NCBI GenBank assembly: GCA_963969395.1
Contig: OZ017795.1
Coordinates: forward strand, 11,098,001 to 11,162,000
Source: Pseudoscleropodium purum
Taxonomy: Eukaryota; Streptophyta; Bryopsida; Hypnales; Brachytheciaceae
DNA length: 64,000 bases
Direction of reading: 5' to 3'
The notes under the pieces are model-generated. The model ran no database searches. It was not told where the DNA came from and worked only from the letters and a program-made list of their open reading frames with translations. Below, piece by piece: positions 13,275 through 25,329 of the stretch (positions are counted from its first letter, which is position 1; every line of letters starts with the position of its first letter). Made by a program: the position numbers and the translations under genes.

Positions 13275-14009
13275 GGGTAGTTGCAAGAAAGGGTGGTCTG
13301 ATTTTTCATCACACTTCGAGTTGCGTAGTTTAATTTGGCCATAACTTTTGGAGAATAAAGCCGATGTACTTGAATTTTTTTATTGAAGATTAACAACTTT
13401 TTGATAAAGATAATTCTTTTTTTTTTTTGAAATTTTCAAAAAACTTTTTATAATTAAATTCTAATTTAGCTAATTTGTCACACTTTGTGGTTTAGGGGTT
13501 TTTAGTACTAAGGAGTATCCATAACTAATGATGTAGAGCTAAAATTTGTGTGGCATATTCCCACACTAGAAATTCATGTGCCCACCAAAAAAAAATGTTT
13601 ATTTATTTTATGGAGTCTAAATGCATGCAAACAAGGGGCCCTTGCATGCACACTCCTAAAGAGTGAAGATGGTTTTGGCTTAATTTTTTTGATGAAATAT
13701 GATTACCATGAAGTTCTCACAATTGGCCAATTTTTAGATTTTTTTTGTTCATGATTTTTTATTTATTATTAATTTATACCTCATTGTATCCATTTTGTGT
13801 AACAATTTTTTTTTTTTCAAATAGTGTTATTTTAGTACTTACAAGTATTTATAGTACTCAAGATGGTACTCTTAACTATTGATTTTTTTTTATCAACGGT
13901 TGAGATTGATCTATTTCGTAGTACTCATAGTAGTCATAGTACTATGCTACAAAAAGTCTATTTTTAGCAAAATACTACAAAAAATGGACACCTTTTCTTG
14001 CAACTACCC
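13275..14009 (+). mobile_element. Non-autonomous DNA transposon, GCAAGAAA-ended family, copy 1
   Basis: The left end is GGGTAGTTGCAAGAAAGGG and the right end, read inward, is GGGTAGTTGCAAGAAAAGG, giving terminal inverted repeats of about 20 bp. The element is 735 bp and very AT-rich. Its whole length is related to copy 3 at 17,888-18,638, which lies in the opposite orientation; both contain the block TTTGGCCATAAC near one end. There is no open frame, and flanking target duplications were not found. Confidence 0.75.
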
Positions 14010-14113
14010 AATATAGCCTTTCCTCAAAGTGTAATACATGTTTGCTCAATAACCAAGCTCTACCAATTAGCATTTTCAAAGCCCCTATGACCCTAAGACC
14101 TACAAGGTGCAAT

Positions 14114-14191
14114 AGTAATGACTTGGAACATGGTGAATTAGTAATGACCTAAGATATAGTACATTAGTATGACCCAGGACATAGTGTACCC
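14114..14191. repeat. 26-bp imperfect tandem repeat, three units
   Basis: Three successive units start at about 14114, 14140 and 14166, each beginning AGTA(A)TGAC and containing GGAACATGG- or AGATATAGT-type sequence. Units are diverged. It lies in the gap between transposon copies 1 and 2. Confidence 0.5.
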
Positions 14192-14250
14192 AAACATCAT
14201 GTTAAGTTTTTCAAACCTCCATTGTTTGCTCTCCACAAAAGGGGTCGGGG

Positions 14251-15326
14251 GTCTTTGCAAGAAACACGGACATGTTTTCACATCACAATTAGAGGGACTC
14301 TCTTGTCATCTATTATAACTTTTGAATTATAAATGTAATGCCTAAATAAAAAATATATTTCTAGTCAACTTGATTTTAATCATATTTTTTATTTATTAGA
14401 AAATTTAAATGTCAATTTTATATTTAAATGTCAATTTTGTTAATATGTCATACTTTCAAATTTAGGAGTTTTTATTATTGAATGTTAGATCAAATTAATG
14501 ATTTTTAGTCGAAATTTCTGTGGTATATTTATATAGTAGGTAGACATGTTCCTACCAAAGGGCATCTAAAAAAACATTATTTTATGTCTTCCACGTTTGT
14601 GCAAAGAGGCCTCTTTGCACACACACTTGTAAACATTAGAAATGGTATTGAGCTCATTTTTAAAATCAAATTTCATCACTATGAGGTCTTTTCTAATGTC
14701 TAAGTTTTAATTTTGTTGAAAATGGATTTTTTTATTTTTTACAAATTAAAATGTTCAAATTGTATTTACTAGGATAGATTCTTGGACATAGAATTTTGGT
14801 GAAGAAAATACATAATTAGATATTTTTATTTGTAAAAATAAAAAATTAGTTTTCAACAAAATTGAAAATCGAAAATTGGAAGAACTTCTTGGTGATGAGA
14901 TTTGACCAAAAATATGAGGTCAAAATAATTTCTAATGTTTACAAGAGCGAGTGTAAAAGAAGCCTCTTTGCATGATTGTAGAGGACATAAGATAATGTTT
15001 TTTTAAATGCACTTTATTAAGAATATGTCTATCTACTATTCTACTATAAGAAAATATATAGAAATTTCATCCAAAAATCATTAATTAAAAACGATATTTT
15101 TTATAAAAAAATCCCTAAATCCAAAAAGCATGACTATTTAACAAAATTAATTTTTAAATATAAAACGATTTTTAAATTTTTGAAAAATAGGGGATACAAT
15201 TTTTTTTAAATTATAGAAATAGATTTTTTGTTTTGGAAATTGGATTCATAATTTAAAAACTATAGCATTGGACACAAATCAATTTTTAAAACACTATGCA
15301 AAATGACCGGTGTTTCTTGCAACAAC
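14251..15326. mobile_element. Fold-back element of the GCAAGAAA-ended family, copy 2
   Basis: The ends are GTCTTTGCAAGAAACACGG (left) and, read inward, GTTGTTGCAAGAAACACCGG (right). Almost the whole 1,076-bp element is one long imperfect palindrome. The arms run about 14,251-14,740 and 14,840-15,326; both carry AAAAAAACATTAT, a GCAAAGAGGC block and CTTGTAAACATTAGAAAT. It would fold into a long hairpin. It is related to copies 1, 3 and 4 and has no coding capacity. Confidence 0.7.
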
Positions 15327-16339
15327 TCTTGGGGCAATTTTAATGTGGCACAAATTAAACATAAAGACATTGTAACTTCAAAATGAGGATGAATATTTTG
15401 GAGATGCTTGAATTGACAAAAACCAAAGGGTCCAACTAGTGGGACTAAAAGATTCATCTATGTACAATAAGCCTCTTGCTAAGGTAGTACTCTATTCTTA
15501 GTGCTAAAGCCACATCATAAAGGATTTTGTATGTCTTGTACATAGCTTCACACTCTTGGACCAAACATTTGGTCATAAGATATTTGTGAATGCTCCTTTG
15601 TAGTTTGCACAGTGGCATTATTGCTTTTTGGAAACTTCTTGACAACTCTTTTCTTCTTGAATAAATAAATTTTGTCTACTAGACAAAATTTAGAATCACC
15701 TTCTAACTTGATGTAAACTTGTCCTCTATAAATATAGCTTCATCCTTCTTCTTTGAATTTTGATAGGAGTAGGTGATGACATGGCATTAACTTCAAGTGG
15801 GCATCCGTCCAATGTGAAAGTTTTGTAGACAAAAACCAATCTTTGGCCAATGAATATGTTTGTTACTTTATCTAATAGTATTAAATGTCCTGATGTAAAC
15901 TAGGCTAAGGGATGTTTTACACTAAGGCTAGATTAAAGACCATAAATACTTCAAGGTACCCCACTTTGTTAGATGTGAGGCATGTGGCCATGCAAAACAA
16001 GAACCCAAGATAGAAAATAATAATGACACTTTGCATGATCTTAGTATAGACCCAAGAAGGACCATAACTTAGCCATATCTATTTGTAAGTAGATTTGACA
16101 TTATCAATCACAATATCAATTAGATAGACAAAATTTATAGTTGTGAGGTTTTAGTCTTCCATGGGCTCCTAAACTTCCATTAGACTCATTTCAAAGAAGC
16201 ACTAAAAAAAAGTCCATGAAAATCGGCAAAACATTATTTATTGTGGCTATGTAGGATTCCAAGTAGACTTCTCATCCATGAAAAATGACAATCATGGGCC
16301 TTGGCCAAAGCATAAACTCATTTCAAGCATGCCCATCTC
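15327..16339. other. Intergenic, no gene seen
   Basis: AT-rich but less extreme than the transposon cluster. There are only two overlapping 60-residue frames on the minus strand near 15.3-15.6 kb, and neither resembles a known protein. Confidence 0.45.
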
Positions 16340-17250
16340 TCCACCAATCGATTCCTGCTTTGATAATTTAAGAGGGCCTTCGGTCCAGCCCTAGTGTAAG
16401 CTTCCTTTGCTTTTGTGAAGAAAGAGAGGCGGAGACCAGGTTGACCACTCCGTGGACTCGTGGAGGCGTGGACTCTTAAAGTGTCCGAATGCACCTGCCG
16501 AGTTTGGCCAGGGCCCAAAGCGCCACGCCGCGCCGTGAAACTGTGAAAGTGACCTCGCGCATCGCCTGTACTCTTGGGAGATCAACTGAAAGCCAGTCTC
16601 AGTCGATCAGTCGCGGTCCAAGGTGGCATGAAATCTGTGAGACCGAAACCTTTCCGTAATAGAAAGTTCAAAGTACTTCAAACTCATCATGCACACTCTG
16701 ACTCGATCTGGAGTCAAATCGATATTTCGATAGCTAGTTTACGTACGTGTGTGGCCGGCCGGAAGCGTGGAATTCGAAATCCCATATGCGCGCTTCCGTT
16801 ATCGATCAGCGTTTGGACAGGAGATGGATCGATTAACTTGGCAGGACTCTCCGTCGATTTGAACGACGATTGTCTTATTCTTGCGTAAGTTACAAGAATT
16901 GCAGGCTAATGCTGGATCGAATGGCGCGCCGTCTGGCGAACTGCAGTTTTCAAGACAGTTAGGTGAGGCAGCTGGGCAGGTGCGCTCCAGGAAGTCCACA
17001 AAAGTGCTCAAAAGCATCCTCTAACGAACTAGCATTGATTGAGGTATGTTTTGCTCTCTTATTGCACCACCACCAATGTGTAAGGTGAACGTACCACTTG
17101 TGAACCACGCTCAGGTGTAGTAGACAACATGTAAGGTGCAGTAGTTTCAACCAAGGTTGGAACAGATTTTCAATTAAAGTTGGGAATGTGTTTTTTTGGT
17201 CCTTTTCAAAGTTGGGACCAGTAAGGTTATGACACATGTCTCAAAGTAGT
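16340..17250. other. Unassigned GC-richer island
   Basis: A sharp rise in GC content between two transposon-rich stretches. Several frames of 60-100 residues exist on both strands, but none shows a known domain or a convincing exon structure. It could be a decayed gene or promoter fragment. Confidence 0.3.
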
Positions 17251-17887
17251 GAGCAAGAAAGTATAAAGTAGTGAGTAGGAAAATAATTCTTGAATGATCA
17301 CAATTGGAAGGTTCTAGACATTGGCTACTAGTGAAATGCACTCTTTGGCTTCTAAAATTTGCAATGATTTTAATTTCAAGAAGGAAATTTTAAAATTTTG
17401 CTATCTCCATATTTCCTATATATTTTTCTACATGGGAAAAATTTGTCCCACCCCATAAATATTGCTTAAATGATCAACTACTGGTACATTTACCTTAGTA
17501 CATTTTAGAAAGTGGACATTTTTACTTTTTAGTGATTAGTGCATTTTAACTTTAAAAATTCATAACTAATTTCACAAAGCTTCAAAAAATATGAAGCATT
17601 ATGGATTAAATGTCAATTAATTCCATTTGTCATTCAAAAAAAATCTAGTGAAAAATATTTCAAGAATTTGAACCTTACCAAATAAAATTTTCAACTTTAA
17701 AATAGGTCCTCAATGGACCTCCTCTAGTAATTGCATCTCAACATTTTCTTTTCGTTTTCTTCTTGATAGAGTGACACATGTTCTAAAATGCATGCTTCAA
17801 CATGGAAAAAATGGATACAATTGTGCACTTGGATATGGTCACCTAAAGAATTACCTATTAGAACTACAATAGACAAATCCATTACAA
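17251..17887. other. AT-rich intergenic DNA
   Basis: No gene, RNA or clear repeat end was recognised. Confidence 0.45.
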
Positions 17888-18638
17888 GGGGTTCGCAAGA
17901 AAGGCTGTCCACTTTTTGTAGCATTTTACAAAAATTGCAGTTTTTAGCTTTTTGCACTCAATACTACAAGTACTACAAAACGGAACAATTTCAACTGTTC
18001 ACCGAAAAATTAAATTCGATAGATAAGAGTACTGTTTTGAGTACTACAAGTACTTGTAAGAACTAAAATAGTACCGTTTGAAAAAAAAACACTCAATTGT
18101 CACAAAAAAATAGATACAATGAGATATAAATTAATAAATTAATAAAAAATAAAAATTCATGAATAAAAAAAATCTAAAAATTGGCAATGTCTAATGACTC
18201 GATGGTAATGAGATTTCATCAAAAAATAAAGCCAAAATCATCTTCACTATTTAGAAGTGCACGCACAAGGGACACCTATTTGTATGCATGTAGACAACAT
18301 AAAACAATGTTTTTTTTAAGTTCTTTTTGATGGGTATATGCCTCTTTAGTAAAGGAATATTTTTATAAAATTTAAGCTCTACATCATTAAATATGGATAC
18401 TCCACAATATTAAAAAACCCTAAATCACAAAGTGTGACAAAGTAGCTAAATTGAAATTTAATTATAAATTTCTTTTTGAATTTTTTTGAAAAATAACAAT
18501 TCTCTTTATGAACAAGTTGGTCATCTTTAATAAAATATTTAAGTACATTGGCTTCATTCTCCAAATGTTATGGCCAAACTAAACTTTGCAACTCAAAGTG
18601 TGACGAAAAATAGTATCACCTTTTTTTGCAACTACCCC
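17888..18638 (-). mobile_element. GCAAGAAA-ended transposon, copy 3 (inverted relative to copy 1)
   Basis: Read on the minus strand this 751-bp segment follows copy 1 from end to end. The right end, read inward, is GGGGTAGTTGCAAAAAAAGG and the left end is GGGGTTCGCAAGAAAGGC. Shared internal blocks include TTTGGCCATAAC, GAGTATCCATA, GATGTAGAGCT and AGTACTACAAG-type sequence. It has no open frame. The ends have drifted more than those of copy 1. Confidence 0.75.
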
Positions 18639-18716
18639 ATAGACTAAAGGCCAATTTTAATTCCTAATCTTGGACATGGTTTCTTTTTTGCAATACACAT
18701 CGATTCTTGTAACCGA

Positions 18717-19729
18717 GTGAATGCAAGAAAGATTGACCATTTTGACTAGTGTTTTCCACAATACTCATGATTTATTTGTGGATACTTTATAATTAGGAAA
18801 ATGATTTTATAAAATTAAAAAAATTAATGTGTACACCTTTAAAAAAGAAGTACCCCTGAAGGGAAAAGCATAGAAATTTTCCTTAAGTAGGAGAACTAGT
18901 AAAGTACAAAATCTCATGAAAATCGTTATTTTGATGTTTAATTTTATAAAAAATAGGAAAAATAGTTTTCAAAGAAATTAAAAATTGGACATTTGGAAAG
19001 ACTTCATGGTAAAGAGGTTTCACCAAAAGAGTCAACTTGAAACCATTTTCAATATTCAAAATTGCACCCACAAGGGAGCCTTCTTTGCATGAATAAAGGG
19101 AACATAAAATAATGTTTTTTAAAATTCTTTTTGGTAGTCACATGCCTCTCTAGTGTAGGGCTTTTTTTGGCTTTATAGTGCCAGATTGCACCAAAAAAAC
19201 AATTTGGCTAAAAAATGATGACAATTTATGAAGTTTTTTGCCAAAAAATTTCAAATTAAGAAAAAAAGCTTGGATGAAATTGCCAAATTGTGGATAAAAA
19301 TAGAATTATGGATATGTAATATATACAAATTTGATATTTTCTATCCAATATGTGGATTAATGTTGAAATTTGGAGCACTAATATATCATTTTATATGGCT
19401 ACTTTGGCACTTCATAAAAAATGAAATAAAAAGCCCTGCTCTAGTGTAGGAATAGTCCATACAAGTTTCATCTTTAAGTCATTAATTTTGGGTAGTCCCT
19501 CGTACTAGAAATCCCTAAACTGCAAAAATGATATATTAGCTAAATTTAGATTTAAATATAAATTGATTTCTGAATTTTCTTTTAATAGAAACTTCTCTAA
19601 TAATTATCTAATTAATGATATTTAGAAAAAATTCAAATACATTGACTTTAATCTTGCAAAAATTATGGCTGATGACAACTCAAAACTTCAAGTTTAACAC
19701 AAAATAGTAACGGTCTTTCTTGCATTCAC
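18717..19729 (-). mobile_element. GCAAGAAA-ended transposon, copy 4, with nested insertion
   Basis: The left end is GTGAATGCAAGAAAGATTG. The right end, read inward, is GTGAATGCAAGAAAGACCG. The bases CGA lie immediately outside both ends and could be a 3-bp target duplication. Internal order matches copy 3. It is interrupted at 19,156-19,438 by a hAT-type MITE; without that and its duplicated site the element would be about 720 bp, the size of copies 1 and 3. Confidence 0.7.
19156..19438. mobile_element. hAT-type MITE nested in copy 4, perfect 8-bp target duplication
   Basis: The element begins TAGGGCTTTTT and ends AAAAAGCCCTG, so the 11-bp inverted repeats match except for the outermost base (T versus C), a pattern also known from Ac-like hAT ends. 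CTCTAGTG occurs immediately on both sides, at 19148-19155 and 19439-19446, an exact 8-bp duplication as hAT transposases make. The element is 283 bp and non-coding. The intact duplication suggests a fairly recent insertion. Confidence 0.85.
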
Positions 19730-20084
19730 CGAGCCAATATTTAACACTAGATTTTGGAGGGACAATTAGAATGTTGTCATGGTTATGGTCGTGTATTTCA
19801 ATAAAGAAATGTTGTTCAAAGATCCAATATTGCTTTCTTGTATTACAATCTAATAGAAATTGCAATTAGAGTGGAATTTGGATTTAAAGGGTTTGAATCG
19901 GGTTGAAAAGTCACCATATTATAATATGAACAAATATGATTATATAACTTTTACACATGGCAAAATGTTCTTTGTATTATTCCATATTGTAAAAGAACAC
20001 TTTTAAATTGCCATAGTGAAACCAAGTAGGAAATTAAGAGAGTTATATTAACATCTGAAAAGGGCAAGAATAGTCTCTTTCAAG
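19730..20084. other. AT-rich spacer between transposons
   Basis: Nothing recognisable in this 355-bp gap. Confidence 0.4.
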
Positions 20085-20358
20085 CATTAGAAGAGTTTTG
20101 GGGGGTCCAGAAGCCTATTTCAGGCCTATTCCGTCACAACTGTTTCCCGTAGCAAGGGAAATGGCCCATTGTCATAATTTTCTTTTCCATAAAATAAATA
20201 ACAAATAAATTAGTCTCTAAATGCAAAAAAAAAAATTTAATTTGGTCAATGACGTGGTAGGGTCTCGGACACATTAGACCGTTGCGCTAAACCTGTTCCC
20301 TACATTCGCAAGCTGTGATAACTTGCAGGCATTTGGAGGCCCCAAAAATCTTCTAATG
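20085..20358 (+). mobile_element. MITE, CATTAGAAGA-type family
   Basis: The left end reads CATTAGAAGAGTTTTGGGGG. The right end, read inward, is CATTAGAAGATTTTTGGGGC. The element is 274 bp. It shares its entire layout with 52,667-52,956, including an AGCCT(A/G)TTT...GGCCT block, a GGGAAATGGCCCA-type palindrome, and a TGACGTGG block near the middle. It is non-coding, and no target duplication is evident. Confidence 0.8.
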
Positions 20359-21084
20359 GGTTCATTATGGGAAGCTATCTAGATTTTGCATTGATTGTGT
20401 AGAATGTGTCTTTTCCAAAAATGAGTTGACCAAAATACTTATGGATTATTCGCTAATTTGCTATTTTTTTGGTAAATTTAACAAGTGGAAATGTATGCTA
20501 AAACCAAATTGTCAATAATGGTCTTTCTACCATAACTTTATAAGTTTTTTGGTGTTTTTTAAGCCCAAAATTGAATCAAAGTACTCAAATCCAAAGCTAA
20601 GCTAAAATCTTCATCTATATTTATTCATTGACAAAGCTAACTATAGGATCGTTTGATTCACTTGTTAAAGTACATGCTTCTTAAATTTTAAAATAGAAAA
20701 CCTTACCAATTGCAAAGTTAGAACTTTAAAAAGAAGTATTTTAACTCCTCTCAAATGATTACATTTCATCTTTCAAAATTTTTACAAAAGAATGTGTAGA
20801 TCCTACAGCTTACTACTCTCTATAATATATTACAGAAATAAGCCAAGATATTTATAAAAAAATATTTTAAAAAAATATTTCATATTTATGTTTGAAAAAC
20901 ATAGTAAATAAAAAGAAATAGAGTATGGTAGATTAAAAAATTAAAAAATTTTAGTCAAGAATCCGACAAGGTAGATGCTCTAACTTTCACAAGCAGTTTT
21001 GCAATGATACAAATTTCACCAATATTTTTTATATTTGCACAATTATATGCAATCAAATAGCCTTTTCTAGGCCTTAATTTTTTT
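20359..21084. other. AT-rich intergenic DNA
   Basis: No gene or repeat end recognised. Confidence 0.4.
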
Positions 21085-21555
21085 TTGTCATGAATGTTGT
21101 AATAAACAATCTACACCCAATGTTTTTAATTTTTTTTCAAAAATATTGATATTTGAGGACTTCAAAGCTTATTTTTGAGTAGAGATTTCATAACTACTTG
21201 CAATCTAAAACTCCTCATAACTTTCATCTTATTAATTAAAATAAAATGATTCAAAGTTTTCCATGTATATATAAATCTAGAGAATCAATTCCAAATTTTA
21301 ATTTCTTGAAAAGTGATTTGAAAAAACAATTGAGTTGCCTAAACTGCTTGCGAAGTGATGAAAATTACATATCATACAATAACTTTTTAACCATGTAGTC
21401 AAAAGTTATAAAAATTGTTTGCCCTTAAAGCCACTCTTCAAGCACATGTGTGAAATTGTCATAGAAAAAAATAAAAATTCCATTCATAGTGAGCTTCCTA
21501 GAATCACTATGTTGCCAAGAAAAACATTGTTTGAACCTTTAGGGATTAACTTTCA
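21085..21555 (+). repeat. Dispersed AT-rich repeat S, copy 1
   Basis: This segment matches 46,895-47,380 in the same orientation over about 470 bp with scattered differences. Shared blocks include AAACTCCTCATAACT, AAAATGAAATGATTCA-type sequence, ATCATACAATAACTTTT and AATCACTATGTTGCCA. It has no coding frame. It is probably a piece of a transposon, but no ends were seen. Confidence 0.65.
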
Positions 21556-24500
21556 TTTAGATATTAGTAAATATAATATTTTTTTGAGGTTCATTTGGTG
21601 ATTGTATCCATCCCTTGATTATCTAAGGTAGGATATTGTCTACTATTTGGTCACTTCATATAGATATAGTTATTGGGTTCACAATTTATTTTTTGCAAAA
21701 AAATAACAAATCAGGGCTTACTTCACACGTATTTTAGTCAACTCTTTTTTGGAAAAAAAACACAATACATCATAAGCAGTCAATACAAATATATAGCTTC
21801 CTATTGTACTCATAAGAGGGGCTATTCTTGCCCTTTTTTATTCTAATATTGCTCTCTTACTTCCCTATGTGGGTCCAATAGAAATCCAAAAGCACAATGA
21901 ATGAGCATTTTACTATAAGTAGAAGCCATATGGGTAAGTTCATTGAACTCCTCGAATTCATTAAATGGCAACTTTTCAAGCCTTTTTCAACTTGCAAGTT
22001 CTTAAATTTTAACCCTAAATCTAAGAAAAAAATTCTATTGATATAATTTTTTGAAAATTTTAGCAATTCATACCAAAGATTTTTTTTTTTCATTCTTAAT
22101 ACAATGACATAGTGACAATACAAAATGTTATAGTGGTGCTCCAAATTTCAAAATTCATTCACATATTGAATAGAAAATATCACATTAATACATATCATAT
22201 TTTCATAATTTTATTTTCATCCACAATCTAATGATTTCATCCAAAAAAAATTTAATTTGAAATATTCTAACAATTTTTTGCCCTTTTAGTACTATTTTGT
22301 TCTAAGGGCTTGATGCATGGCCCATTATTTTGGTTCAAATTCACAACAAATCCCTGGAAAAAAGAAAACCTTGATTTACACTCTACAAGACAAATAAACT
22401 AGAACAGATTCAAATGGGAATGGAGAAATAAGTTGAATCAAATAGTTTGGTAAATAATGTGAAAATTTTATTAGACAATTATAGAAGTACCATTAGGATT
22501 ATGAGTTTGAGAAAACATTTTGGAACTAAGGAAGACAAATTGATGATGGGGAGTAACCTAGAAAATAATCACAATGGTGACAATCGATATCAAGACAATT
22601 TGGCTTTCATTCCTCTCTCTCAAAGCTTGAGTGATTAAGGTAGGCAAGTTTTTTTGGTTTTTTTTGGAGAAGTCATAAAGTGGCAACGTACAAGAAAATG
22701 ATTTAGCCAAATATTTTAGTATTCATCTATATTTTGGATAGAACTATCTTTTCATCCACATATATGGATGATTTTCATTTTAAATTGGCAATTTCATCCA
22801 ATTTTAAAAAATAAAGTGGAGCAATTGGGCATCATCATCCAATTTTTCTTCAAATTTTTTCTACAAGCTTGATGCAACCTTTTTTTTCCAAGCATTTGGG
22901 CCTCATAAGGCCCCAAAAACAACATTGAAGGTAGGTACTCCCAAATTGCCACTTTTTGCTATTGAGCCTATTTTCTATTATTAGAATGGTCAAATTTTCA
23001 TATGTTATTGTTGGTAAGTGAAAGGAGGTTTCAACACACCACAAAACGTGGCATTTGGATATTGTATGCAAAAGTTATTAAGGAACAAAGTTTGGTTCTA
23101 AAAGCATTTCTTTCACATAGGTACAAAACTAGCTTTAGAAATGTACACATAGTATAGATGGAAGTTTAAGGTCAGTGTCACATTTGGGTGTATCTACCTC
23201 ACTCATCTCTTTGTCAATTTGTAGTCTTGTACTCCTTCAATACAATTTATAATTTTTGCCAATTAATCATTTTATTTGAATGTGCCAATGATTGGCGATT
23301 TGTGTTTGTTTGTGACAATTAATGAAGGATTGGTGTTGTTATCTTATTTTTGGTATCAATCTATTAGTCCAAGTTAAGTCTCAACATTGTTCTATATTAA
23401 ATCTCAAATATAGTTAGGGCTTTATGTCAATTTGTAGAGCAATTGAGTTGCTAGTGATTGGTTATTGCAACTTCTCAAATTATCTAGTGAAAAAATGCGA
23501 TGCACCTAGTTTCAATTAATACACATACAACTCATTGGAAAAAAAATGAAAGCTATTGATTCTAAGAAAATAATTTTCCCTCCTCCCCTTTGACACTATT
23601 GATCTTGAAAAATAAGAAGTATGAATATGAATATGAGATGGTACAAATATGGATATGGATACATACAAGAAATACTAATATAAAATACATGAGCCATTAA
23701 CCCATACCATTTGTCTATACAGGTTGGTCTCAAAGATATAAGTATGGTTGGAGGGGGGAATTAAAATAAAAAATAATTTTATTTTGAATTAATCATTGAA
23801 TTAATTCAAAATGAGCATTGTTAGTGACTATCTATTTAGAATGTATATACACAAATTGTCAAATCGTTCTTGTTGACATGTAGGTTTTTGACAAATTGTC
23901 AAAAATTCTAGTAATGTAATTGTGAGTTGACCAAACGAGGGAATGAAAGAAAGAATTTCAAAATCAAGAACAGGGATATAAAGTGAGAATAAGGGAGGCC
24001 TTTTATAATATTTTAAGGTCCATCTCCTTCTCAAATTACTTAAAACTACTACAAAAAAATCCAAATTAACTTTATTAACCTACTATTCTTCTAACTTTTG
24101 GAGAAATGCTCCAATTTGCAAAAAAATTGTGCCAATAGCTTGAAAAAGACCCAAGTTAAACCAAGAGACTTCATGTCCCCTACTTCCTAGGCCAATTTTC
24201 TTGCTAAAGCCATAGAATTCCAAATCAAAGAATAGGTGAAAAATCCAAATGTTGGAGTTTACTTTTTCTTAAGATTTTGACTAGCCAAGGATGCTTAGAA
24301 GGTTTAAAAAAGTAAGAAAAGAATTCAAGTTGACTTTGTATAAGCATTGCAAGTTCTCGGTTCACCGGTCAATCCACCAAATGTTTTCAAATTTCATTAA
24401 AATTTGTTGTCACCACCAATTTTGGTACTTATCAATGTTCGTATGTCTTGAAATGTAGTTGGGAACTTCTTTATGATAAAAAAACACTATTATAATTTTT

Positions 24501-25159
24501 AGTGAGATTTTACCATTACTTGGTGAATTTCTATGAATTTTTCAATGTTAGTAAGCATGGTTGACTTTCCATAGAGTCATCTTTTATAACTCAAAAAATT
24601 ATAAATTTTTTGGGTAACTTCAAGGAAGACCCTAAATGCTAACTAAAAGTTTATAGGTTACTTTGTATTATTTTGTGAGATGGTTTAAATTTATTATTTT
24701 ATATTTTTATTTCTCTAAGGAGGTTATATTCCCGTAATAGGGTATTTGAGTGAACCGACTTTGCCATTGGGATCCTAGCATGTTTTTATGATGAAAACAC
24801 TTCTTTCCAATCTTTAGTTGCACATTTCTTGAATCAATGGAATTTTACTTACAAGGTGTAAAGTCATTTTTTTCAATCCTCATGAATTAGATGGTGACTT
24901 GTATGTAGTTACCTTACCACTAGACTCAAGTTACCCTATGCAAAGGTCATATTTGATAGAAATTAAATCATTTTTGTAGAAATGTACTACATGTCATCTT
25001 GTAAATGGCCCAAGGTGATGAGAATCCCTAAAAGTCTAATGTGGAAATTCAATTTTGGCACTTAGATGATGAATTAGATCTTCATGTACAATAGCCAATA
25101 GTTTCACTAAACTTGTTTGAATCTCAATATTATAAAGTATAGGCACATGAAAATGTGAC
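21556..25159. other. AT-rich intergenic DNA, 3.6 kb
   Basis: No gene seen. Only short frames below 100 residues with AT-biased composition, none resembling a known protein. No transposon ends were identified. Confidence 0.45.
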
Positions 25160-25329
25160 TGCACCCAATGGCATCCCTTTCTAGGTAGGGGAGTCATTTT
25201 AGAACATAAATGTAGACATACCAAACAAAGTTTATTAATTGTTGACTGACACGATAAGCCATGTATGATTAACCTAGATTTGTATTTCAAAATGACTCCC
25301 CTTCCTAAGAGGGGACGTCATAGGGTACA
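25160..25329. repeat. Small inverted-repeat element
   Basis: Left arm 25160-25216 and right arm 25274-25329 are imperfect reverse complements of about 56 bp around a 57-bp loop. The best-matching core is AGGGGAGTCATTTT on the left and AAAATGACTCCCCT on the right. It may be a small fold-back MITE. The outer limits are uncertain because weaker inverted similarity continues outward. Confidence 0.5.
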
